This document shows, piece after piece, positions 1 to 6,001 of a DNA stretch of 7,133 nt. Source of the stretch: Burkholderiales bacterium (GTDB lineage: Bacteria; Actinomycetota; Thermoleophilia; Gaiellales; Gaiellaceae). The position numbers were made by a program, and so were the translations under genes. The notes under the pieces are model-generated. The model did no database searches. It was not told where the DNA came from and worked only from the letters and a program-made list of their open reading frames with translations. Position 1 is the stretch's first letter. The number at the start of each line of letters is the position of its first letter. The stretch is from assembly GCA_025935595.1 (NCBI GenBank), contig JAICUZ010000136.1:1-7133 (forward strand). Reading direction: 5' to 3'.

Positions 1-1008
1 CGCTTCTACCTGTCGGGCACCGACGACCTCGTGCGCCTGTTCGCGGGCGACCGCATCCACAACATCATGGAGCGCTTCAAGCTCCCCGACGACCAGCCGA
101 TGGAGGCGGGCATCCTCTCGCGCCAGATCGAGAACGCGCAGAAGAAGGTCGAGGAGCAGAACTTCGTCGCACGCAAGAACGTCCTCAAGTACGACGACGT
201 GATGAACGTCCAGCGCCAGGTGATCTACGAGCAGCGGAACAGCGTGCTGCACGGCGCCGACCTCTCGGAGGAGATTCGCGAGGAGTGGCTGCCCGAGGTG
301 ATCTCGAACGTCGTCTCCGACTACACGGTCGCCGAGCTGCCGGAGGACTGGGAGCTCGGGGACCTCGTGTCAGCCATGGACACGCTCTACGGCACCGGCG
401 TCACCGCCGAGGAGCTGAAGGGGCTCGAGCGCGACCAGATCGTGCAGGAGTTCCTCGACGACGCGCTCGACGCCTACGCGGAGCGCGAGAAGGAGATCGA
501 GGCGCTCGAGGAAGGGCTGATGCGCCAGCTCGAGCGGTTCATCATCCTGCAGGTCGTCGACACCCGCTGGCGCGAGCACCTCGAGAACATGGACTACATG
601 CGCGAGGGCATCGGCCTCCGCGGCCTCGCGCAGAAGGACCCGCTCGTGGAGTACCGGAACGAGGGCGCGGTCATGTTCCAGGAGTTGAACCGCGCGATCC
701 GCGAAGAGGTGATCACGCTCCTCTTCCACGCGGAGATCAGCGCGCAGGAGAGCGCCGAGCTGCAGCAGCAGGCGCCGAACGGCGCGAACGGAAACCTGAG
801 CTACGAACATCAGCAGCTCGCCGGCTCGGAGGCGATCCTCGCCGCCGGAGGCACGTCGACCGCCGCTGCCGGGTTCGCGAGCGCCGGCGGCGTCGCGACA
901 CCCGTCGCGCAGCGCCCGAAGGTCAACAGCGAGTTCGAGAACGTGGGCCGCAACGACCTCTGCCCGTGCGGCTCCGGCAAGAAGTTCAAGAAGTGCCACG
1001 GCGCCTGA
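1..1008 (+). CDS. secA: Preprotein translocase ATPase SecA, C-terminal part (5' truncated by window edge)
   Basis: SecA is the peripheral ATPase motor that pushes preproteins through SecYEG at the cytoplasmic membrane. The reading frame is open from base 1, so the nucleotide-binding domains lie mostly outside the window; 335 residues are visible. They begin at the end of NBD2 (RFYLSGTDDLVRLF), then the helical scaffold (NFVARKNVLKYDDVMNVQR, about residues 54-72), then the wing/scaffold core (DTRWREHLENMDYMREGIGLRG and QKDPLVEYRNEG, about 187-220). A low-complexity Ala/Gly linker follows (about 270-305). The end is a SEC-C zinc-binding tail, NDLCPCGSGKKFKKCHGA, with the CxC...CH ligands that in the family bind zinc and contact SecB, ribosomes or lipid. 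All the family signatures expected in this part are intact and no frameshift is seen. The stop TGA overlaps the next gene, suggesting co-transcription. Confidence 0.98.
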   Translation, partial: RFYLSGTDDLVRLFAGDRIHNIMERFKLPDDQPMEAGILSRQIENAQKKVEEQNFVARKNVLKYDDVMNVQRQVIYEQRNSVLHGADLSEEIREEWLPEVISNVVSDYTVAELPEDWELGDLVSAMDTLYGTGVTAEELKGLERDQIVQEFLDDALDAYAEREKEIEALEEGLMRQLERFIILQVVDTRWREHLENMDYMREGIGLRGLAQKDPLVEYRNEGAVMFQELNRAIREEVITLLFHAEISAQESAELQQQAPNGANGNLSYEHQQLAGSEAILAAGGTSTAAAGFASAGGVATPVAQRPKVNSEFENVGRNDLCPCGSGKKFKKCHGA

Positions 1009-1547
1009 GCCGGCCCGATCCCACCCTCGCCGACGACGCGATCCGCCTCGAGCCGCTCGCTGCCGCGCTTGTGCCCGACCTCGGCTGGGTGCTCGACGGT
1101 GACCCGGACACGGCCCGGTTCACACGCATCCCGTCCGATCCGGACCGCGAGTTCCTGACGGGGTGGCTCGCCCGTTACGAGCGCTCCTGGGACGACGGGT
1201 CGGCCGCCGGTTTCGCCGTGCGCGATGTCGTGACCGGTGATGCGGTCGGCTTCGCAGGCATCGTCCAGCTGGAGCTCGACAAGCAGGAGGGCGAGATCGG
1301 CTACGTGGTCGCGCCGAGTGCGCGCGGACGCGGCGTCGCGGGTCGCGCGGTCGAGCTCCTCACGCACTGGGGCCTCGAAACGCTCGGGCTCCAACGCCTC
1401 GAGTTGCGAATCGACCCGACGAACGAGCGGTCCGCATGCATCGCCCGGCGAGCGGGCTATCGCCTCGAGGGCACGCTTCGCAACCTGTACTTCAAGGAAG
1501 GCCTGCGGAGCGACGTCGCCGTCTGGTCGCGCCTGGCCATCGATTGA
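993..1547 (+). CDS. GNAT family N-acetyltransferase, RimJ/RimL-like
   Basis: A predicted acetyl-CoA-dependent N-acetyltransferase of about 184 residues, a usual length for this family. The N-terminal strand IRLEPL (about 17-22) is the typical RimJ/RimL opening. The acetyl-CoA binding segment is GEIGYVVAPSARGRGVAGRAV (about 100-120), with the R/Q-x-x-G-x-G/A loop as ARGRGVA. It is followed by LELRIDPTNERSACIARRAGYRLEGTLR (about 136-163), the standard N-[ED]-x-[AS] and AGY/F-x-x-EG signature. The start is uncertain. GTG 993 keeps the conserved first strand and overlaps secA by 16 bases. CTG 1005 would overlap the secA stop as CTGA. GTG 1071 would remove the first strand and is unlikely. No strong ribosome binding site is visible, so translational coupling to secA is plausible. 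The substrate (ribosomal protein N-terminus, small molecule or antibiotic) cannot be told from sequence. Confidence 0.9.
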   Translation: MPRRLSRPDPTLADDAIRLEPLAAALVPDLGWVLDGDPDTARFTRIPSDPDREFLTGWLARYERSWDDGSAAGFAVRDVVTGDAVGFAGIVQLELDKQEGEIGYVVAPSARGRGVAGRAVELLTHWGLETLGLQRLELRIDPTNERSACIARRAGYRLEGTLRNLYFKEGLRSDVAVWSRLAID

Positions 1548-1552
1548 TCTCG

Positions 1553-1564
1553 TAGGGTGGGGGC
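1553..1564 (+). promoter_or_regulatory. Possible -10 element or Shine-Dalgarno before the membrane protein gene
   Basis: TAGGGT (1553-1558) lies exactly six bases before ATG 1565, the spacing seen in actinobacterial leaderless promoters (TANNNT followed by the start codon as +1). The same bases could instead be a ribosome binding site, because AGGG (1554-1557) sits seven bases from the ATG. No -35 element is apparent. The two readings cannot be separated by eye. Confidence 0.3.
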
Positions 1565-3190
1565 ATGACGCTGGCGATCATCCGCCGGCTGCTCGTGCGC
1601 GAGGAGACATTCGCTGCGGCGATCGCCGCACTGCTGGCAGCCACGCTGCTCTGGGCGGCGCCCCCTGGGGTCGACTGGGCTGCGCACTCCTACCAGACCA
1701 CATTCCTGGTCGAGCACGGCTTCGCGATCTGGAACAACTTCTGGTACGCGGGCCGCTACTCGTTCGTCACCTACAGCGTCCTCTACTACCCGCTCGCCGC
1801 ACTCATCGGCATCCGGCTGCTGGCCGTCCTGTCGATCGCCACCGGCGCGCTCGCGTTCAGCGCGGTCGTGCTGCGCCAATGGGGGCCGAGCTCGCGTCTC
1901 GCAAGCCGTACGTTCGCAGTCGTCTCGGCCGGGCTCGTCGTCGCGGCCGCTTTTCCGTTCGCGCTCGGGTTCGCGTTCGGCCTGCTCGCACTCTGGGCAC
2001 TGCAGGAGCGCCGCCACGGCCGCTTCGTCCTCTGTGCGCTGCTGACGCTCGCCGCGAGCCCGCTCGGGTTCGCGTTCCTCGTCGTCGCCCTGGTCGGCGT
2101 CGCGTTTGCGCGCCGCACGCTGCGCGACTCCCGTCTCCAGGTCGTGGTGATCGGCATCTGCATCGCGGCCGAGCTGGTTCTCTGGCGGCTCTTCGGCGAC
2201 GGCGGCCACTTCCCGTACGGCCTCTTGCAGCTGGCGCCGTCGCTGCTCTTCGGCGGCATCGGGCTGATCGTCACCCGCGGTGTGCCCGAGGCGCGGCTCC
2301 TCCGCGGCCTCTTCTGGACGTACATCGGGGTTTGCCTCGTCGCCTACGTCGTCCCGACCGCGGTCGGCTCGAACCTCGAGCGCTTCCGCTATATCGCGCT
2401 GCCGCTCGCGTTCCTCGCCGCGGCGCTACGCGGGTGGCGCCCGCTCTGGCTCGTCGTCCCGGCCGCAGCACTCGCGGGCATCTGGAACACGACGCCGATC
2501 TTCTCGACGCTCGCGCGGGCGAGCACCGATCCCGAGTCGTCGCCGGCGTACTGGCGGAGCGCCGTCTCGTACTTCCACACCCATCTGAGCCCGTCCTACC
2601 GCGTCGAGGTCGTCGACACCGCCGAGCACTGGCCCGCTGCGTACTTGCCGGACGCCGGGATCCCGATCGTGCGCGGCTGGTACCGCCAGAGCGACTTCCC
2701 GCAGAACGAGCTGCTCTACGACTCGAAGCTCGGCGGCCGGGCGTATCGCGCCTGGCTTCGCAGGATGGCCGTTCGCTACGTGCTGTTGGCCGACGCGCCC
2801 GCGGACTACAGCTCGCGCCGCGAAGCGGCGCTGATCCGGTCCGGCAGGTCGGGGCTCGTGCCCGTCAAGTACCTCGAGCACATGACCGTGTACGAGCTTC
2901 GCGACGCGACCCCGCTCATCACCGGGCCGGGCGGTGCAACCGTCCTCTGGCTCTGGCCGCAGCGGCTCGTCGCGTCGGTCGCTGCACCCGGTGCGTATCG
3001 GGTGCGCATCCGCTGGTCGCCGTACTGGCACTCGTCGACCGGCTGCGTCTCGCGGACACCCGACGGGCTGACGAAGATCACCACGCACGAGGCCGGGCTC
3101 GTCGAGCTGCGGTTCGGCGTCAGTGTCAAACGGGGGCTGCAGACGCTCGCGGGTACGATCCCGGGATGCTCGAAGACGCAAGGTCGCTGA
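1565..3190 (+). CDS. Polytopic membrane protein, probable GT-C-type glycosyltransferase
   Basis: A 541-residue integral membrane protein I cannot assign to a named gene. The first hydrophobic helix is at about 16-32. It is followed by a loop with an acidic residue and aromatic cluster (GVDWAAHSY, D37 and H41; then IWNNFWYAGRY, 55-65). This arrangement is typical of GT-C glycosyltransferases, which use a lipid-phosphate sugar donor and carry an Asp in the first extracytoplasmic loop. Further hydrophobic stretches lie near 68-105, 117-147, 154-181, 192-210, 222-237, 247-266 and 275-308, giving perhaps nine or ten membrane segments. Residues about 310-541 form a mostly soluble domain with the motif GWYRQSDFPQNELLY (371-385). 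That domain is probably extracytoplasmic. The start is the first ATG, 17 bases after the GNAT stop. The last 25 bases overlap prfB. A role in cell-envelope glycan assembly is inference only. Confidence 0.6.
   Translation: MTLAIIRRLLVREETFAAAIAALLAATLLWAAPPGVDWAAHSYQTTFLVEHGFAIWNNFWYAGRYSFVTYSVLYYPLAALIGIRLLAVLSIATGALAFSAVVLRQWGPSSRLASRTFAVVSAGLVVAAAFPFALGFAFGLLALWALQERRHGRFVLCALLTLAASPLGFAFLVVALVGVAFARRTLRDSRLQVVVIGICIAAELVLWRLFGDGGHFPYGLLQLAPSLLFGGIGLIVTRGVPEARLLRGLFWTYIGVCLVAYVVPTAVGSNLERFRYIALPLAFLAAALRGWRPLWLVVPAAALAGIWNTTPIFSTLARASTDPESSPAYWRSAVSYFHTHLSPSYRVEVVDTAEHWPAAYLPDAGIPIVRGWYRQSDFPQNELLYDSKLGGRAYRAWLRRMAVRYVLLADAPADYSSRREAALIRSGRSGLVPVKYLEHMTVYELRDATPLITGPGGATVLWLWPQRLVASVAAPGAYRVRIRWSPYWHSSTGCVSRTPDGLTKITTHEAGLVELRFGVSVKRGLQTLAGTIPGCSKTQGR
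3154..3165 (+). promoter_or_regulatory. Candidate leaderless -10 element for prfB
   Basis: TACGAT (3154-3159) fits the actinobacterial -10 consensus TANNNT and ends six bases before ATG 3166. That is the spacing of leaderless promoters, where the A of ATG is the transcription start. The six intervening bases (CCCGGG) contain no Shine-Dalgarno sequence, which favours this reading. No good -35 hexamer is seen 17-18 bases upstream. The element lies inside the coding sequence of the membrane protein gene, so it would let prfB be transcribed independently of that gene. Confidence 0.45.
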
Positions 3191-4276
3191 CGGAACAGCT
3201 CGAAGAGCTCGGGGCCCAGCTCGACTGGGTCCGTGAGTACCTTTGACCCCGCGTCGCTCGAAGCACGTCTCGGAGAGCTCGAAGAGGAACTGAACACCCC
3301 CGGCTTCTGGGACGATCAGAACCGGGCGGCCAAGGTCTCTGCAGAGCATTCGCGTGTGTCGCGGCGACTGGACGGCTATCGCCGGCTGCGCCGGGAGTTC
3401 GACGACGCGAGCGAGCTCACCGCGATGGACAGCGGTGAGATGGAGAGCGAGATCGCGGCTTCGCTCGTGCCGCTCCGCCGCGAGCTCGAGGAGCTGCAGG
3501 AAGCAGCGCTCTTCGACGGCGAGTACGACAGCGGCGACGCGGTCGTGACGCTTCAATCGGGGACGGGAGGGACCGACGCGCAGGACTGGGCCGAGATGAT
3601 GCTGCGCATGTACGAGCGCTGGGCGGCGAACCGCGGGTTCGCAATCGAGCTGCTCGAGGCGAGCCCCGGGGAAGAGGCGGGTCTGAAGTCCGCGACGTTC
3701 ACCGTCGGCGGCGAGAACGCATACGGGATCTTGAAAGCGGAGCGCGGCAAGCATCGCCTCGTGCGCCTCTCCCCGTTCGACCAGGCGCACCGGCGCCACA
3801 CCGCGTTCTCGACCGTGATCGTCGCGCCGCTTCTGTCCGACGACGGCGACCTCGAGATCGACGAAGGTGATCTGAAGATCGACACGTACCGCGCGCAGGG
3901 CGCAGGCGGCCAGCACGTGAACAAGACCGACAGCGCGGTCCGCATCACGCACTTGCCGACCGGCATCGTCGTGCAGTGCCAGAACGAGCGCTCGCAGTCG
4001 GCCAACAAGCAGACCGCGATGCGCGTCCTCAAGTCCCGCCTGCTCGAGCGCCAGGAGGAGGAGAGAGAGGCGCTACTGGCGAAGGAACGAGGCGGCTCGG
4101 CGGACACGGGCTTCGGCGGTGAGTCCGTCCGCTCCTACGTTCTGCACCCGTACCAGATGGTCAAGGACTCACGCACCGGCTACGAGATGGGAAACGCCCA
4201 GGCGGTGCTCGACGGCGAGCTCGATCCGTTCATTCGCGAATACCTGCTCGCGCGCGCCGCCGGAAGGATCGTCTAG
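3166..4276 (+). CDS. prfB: Peptide chain release factor 2, expressed by programmed +1 frameshift
   Basis: RF2 recognises UGA and UAA stop codons in the ribosomal A site and triggers hydrolysis of peptidyl-tRNA. The gene is in two frames. The zero frame runs from ATG 3166 for 26 codons to CTT 3241-3243, then meets in-frame TGA (3244-3246). A +1 slip skips one T and continues with GAC 3245 to the TAG at 4274-4276, giving 369 residues, close to E. coli RF2 (365). The junction reads REYL-DP, matching RGYL-DY of E. coli RF2. In the joined protein the stop-codon-recognition motif SPF is at about 202-204 and the catalytic GGQ at about 247-249, in the context RAQGAGGQHVN. The N-terminal coiled-coil domain is at about 27-115, and GEYDSGDAV marks the start of the core. 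A single-frame annotation would begin at GTG 3233 and lose the first helix. The start overlaps the upstream gene by 25 bases. Confidence 0.96.
3241..3247 (+). other. RF2 programmed +1 ribosomal frameshift site (CTT TGA C)
   Basis: CTTTGAC is identical to the well-established bacterial RF2 recoding heptamer. CTT is codon 26, in the P site; TGA is the zero-frame stop. C after TGA makes termination slow, as in E. coli. When RF2 is scarce, tRNA-Leu slips from CUU to UUU and reading resumes at GAC, so RF2 limits its own synthesis. Both flanking frames encode recognisable RF2 sequence, which excludes chance. The upstream stimulatory Shine-Dalgarno-like element is weak: where E. coli has AGGGGG ending three bases before CTT, this sequence has CGTGAG. 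Confidence 0.93.
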
Positions 4277-4285
4277 GCCGTTGGC

Positions 4286-4291
4286 TACACT
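4286..4291 (+). promoter_or_regulatory. Possible -10 element upstream of ftsE
   Basis: TACACT fits TANNNT and is located in the only sizeable intergenic gap (4277-4346). It would give a transcript beginning near 4298, with a leader of about 49 bases to GTG 4347. No convincing -35 hexamer is present, and a six-base motif of this kind can occur by chance. The rest of the gap shows no clear terminator hairpin or riboswitch-like structure. Confidence 0.3.
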
Positions 4292-4346
4292 TTGCGGCAT
4301 CTTCGCACCTGGGCGCCTCGATCGGCGGCGTCCTCGCTGAACCGAC

Positions 4347-5120
4347 GTGCAGGAACCCGAGCTCACATTCCCTCAGCCAACGGCTTCCGCCGTGATCGAC
4401 GCGCCGGTCGAGGCGTCGAGGCCGTCCGCCGCGTCGATGATCGTCTTCGAAGCCGTGACGAAGGTGTACGAGCCCGACGTCACCGCGTTGAACGACGTCA
4501 CGTTCCACATCGACAAAGGCGAGTTCGTGTTCGTCGTCGGCGCGTCCGGCTCCGGCAAGTCGACGCTCGTTCGCCTGTTGCTGAAGGAGCTCGAGCCGAC
4601 GCGCGGCAAGATCGTCGTCGGCGGCCGCGAGCTCGGACGGCTGAAGGGCTCGAAGGTCCCGATGCTGCGTCGCAACATCGGTTGCGTGTTCCAGGACTTC
4701 AAGCTGCTGCCGCGCCGCACCGCCGCGGAGAACGTCGCGTATGCGCTGAAGGTGCAGGGCGAGTCGAACGCCGCGATTCGCAAGAAGGTCCCCGAAGTGC
4801 TCGCGATGGTCGGCCTCTCGCACAAGATGAACTCGCTCCCAGATGAGCTCTCCGGCGGCGAGCAGCAGCGCGTGTCGATCGCGCGCGCGTTCGTCAACCA
4901 TCCGCCGCTCCTCGTCTGCGACGAGCCGACCGGCAACCTCGACCCCGACACGTCCGTCGGGATCATGCAGCTCCTCTACCGCATCAACCGGAGCGGCACC
5001 ACGATCTTGATGGTGACCCACGACCGCGAGATGGTCGACAAGATGCGGAAGCGCGTCATCCAGCTCGAAGGCGGCCGGCTCGCACGCGACGAGCGCCGTG
5101 GTGGGTACGTCGGGGAATGA
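4347..5120 (+). CDS. ftsE: Cell division ATP-binding protein FtsE
   Basis: FtsE is the cytoplasmic ABC ATPase that pairs with FtsX at the division site. ATP hydrolysis drives FtsX to activate peptidoglycan hydrolases (NlpC/P60 enzymes such as RipC in mycobacteria, amidase activators in E. coli). All ABC motifs are present in the 257-residue reading: Walker A GASGSGKST (65-73), Q-loop in CVFQDF (113-118), signature LSGGEQQ (168-174), Walker B LLVCDEP with catalytic E193 (188-194), and H-loop VTHD with H225 (223-226). The start is uncertain. From GTG 4347 there is a 30-residue Pro/Ala/Ser-rich extension that FtsE usually lacks. ATG 4437 would give 227 residues beginning MIVFEAVTKVY, which matches the normal family length and first strand. 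Another GTG lies at 4392. None has a well-placed ribosome binding site. The stop overlaps ftsX by four bases. Confidence 0.97.
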   Translation: MQEPELTFPQPTASAVIDAPVEASRPSAASMIVFEAVTKVYEPDVTALNDVTFHIDKGEFVFVVGASGSGKSTLVRLLLKELEPTRGKIVVGGRELGRLKGSKVPMLRRNIGCVFQDFKLLPRRTAAENVAYALKVQGESNAAIRKKVPEVLAMVGLSHKMNSLPDELSGGEQQRVSIARAFVNHPPLLVCDEPTGNLDPDTSVGIMQLLYRINRSGTTILMVTHDREMVDKMRKRVIQLEGGRLARDERRGGYVGE

Positions 5121-6001
5121 CGGGGCGTTCCAGGCTCCTGTTCGGCGAGGCGTGGCGGTCGCTCGGCGCGAACCTGTCGACCACGGTTGCAGCGACGATG
5201 ACGGTGCTGATCGGCATGTTCCTGCTCGGGCTGTTCATCGCGCTCGGGACGTGGACGGTGTCGTGGTCGAACCACGTGAAGAGCGAGCTCGTCGTACGTG
5301 TCAACTTCAAGGACTCGGCGACGACGCAGCAGCGGAACGACTACGCGCGCATGCTCCAGCAGAGCCCTTACGTCAAGCTGGGCGGGATCAAGTACGTCGC
5401 GAAGGCGGACGCGTACAAGGAGATGGCGCGCCGCTACCCGGACATGGTCAAGAACCTGACCGCGAACCCGTTCCCGAACTCCCTGCGCGTGACGCCGAAC
5501 AAGGGTGAGAACGTCGACAAGCTCTTCAACTCGCTGACCGGGAGCAACAAGCCCGCGTTCATCGGCAAGGTCACCGACGGGAAGAAGCTCTCGCACAGAA
5601 TTCTCGAGGTGGCGCACGTGATCGAGGTGGTGTTCACACTTGCCACGCTGGTGCTCGTGATCGCATCCGTGCTGCTGATCTCGAACACGATCAGGCTGTC
5701 GATCTTCTCGCGGCGACGCGAGATCGAGGTGATGAAGCTCGTGGGCGCGACCAACTGGTTCGTGCGCGGCCCGTTCATGCTCGAGGGGCTCATCTGCGGC
5801 GTCGCCGGTGCGCTGCTCGCGATCTTCTTTCTCGTCCTCGGCAAGACGATCGCGCTGCCCGCGATCCTGCCCCACCTGTCCGGTGACGCCGACGTGCACG
5901 CCATGGCGTTCCCCGTCGTCGCGCTGGTCCTCCTCGCCGCCGGCCTCGGCCTTGGTGCCGTCGGCTCCGGCTTGACGATCCGCCGCTTCCTCCGGGTATA
6001 G
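5117..6001 (+). CDS. ftsX: Cell division protein FtsX
   Basis: FtsX is the membrane subunit of the FtsEX complex; it passes the ATPase signal to cell-wall hydrolases outside the membrane. The 294 residues have the family topology: a cytoplasmic N-terminus (FGEAWRSLGANLSTTVAA), TM1 at about 24-46, and an extracytoplasmic domain at about 47-168 that contains the conserved NPFPNSLRV (117-125). Three clustered helices follow at about 170-190, 219-242 and 263-285. The cytoplasmic loop after TM2, TIRLSIFSRRREIEVMKLVGA (191-211), is the most conserved part of the family and contacts FtsE. The ATG shares four bases (ATGA) with the ftsE stop, so the two proteins are very probably translationally coupled and made in fixed ratio. 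The length is normal and no defect is seen. The stop is TAG, adjoining the nuclease reading frame. Confidence 0.97.
   Translation: MTGRSRLLFGEAWRSLGANLSTTVAATMTVLIGMFLLGLFIALGTWTVSWSNHVKSELVVRVNFKDSATTQQRNDYARMLQQSPYVKLGGIKYVAKADAYKEMARRYPDMVKNLTANPFPNSLRVTPNKGENVDKLFNSLTGSNKPAFIGKVTDGKKLSHRILEVAHVIEVVFTLATLVLVIASVLLISNTIRLSIFSRRREIEVMKLVGATNWFVRGPFMLEGLICGVAGALLAIFFLVLGKTIALPAILPHLSGDADVHAMAFPVVALVLLAAGLGLGAVGSGLTIRRFLRV

Noticed and set aside
285..992. Upstream extension of the GNAT frame inside secA
   Set aside because: The residues are Arg/Gly/Ala-rich noise; the GNAT fold begins at IRLEPL after the secA stop.
1237..3165. Long + strand open frame (about 640 codons) before the prfB ATG
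   Set aside because: The translation is Arg/Ala/Ser-rich low complexity and runs antiphase through the GNAT and membrane protein genes; only its last 27 codons from ATG 3166 are real, as the prfB zero frame.
2426..3952. Minus-strand open frame of 508 codons
   Set aside because: It is a shadow caused by high G+C codon bias; it crosses the membrane protein gene and prfB, which both have clear homology on the + strand, and its own product resembles no family.
4277..4346. Possible terminator or small RNA in the prfB-ftsE gap
   Set aside because: Short G+C-rich inverted bits such as GGCGCC are present, but there is no stable stem followed by a T-run and no conserved RNA fold that I recognise.
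4976..5899. Minus-strand open frame of 307 codons rich in Arg, His and Asp
   Set aside because: It is antisense to ftsX, with biased composition and no recognisable motif.
5989..6001. -1 ribosomal frameshift from ftsX into the nuclease frame
   Set aside because: No X-XXY-YYZ slippery heptamer is present near the ftsX TAG, and a fusion of FtsX to a nuclease makes no biological sense.
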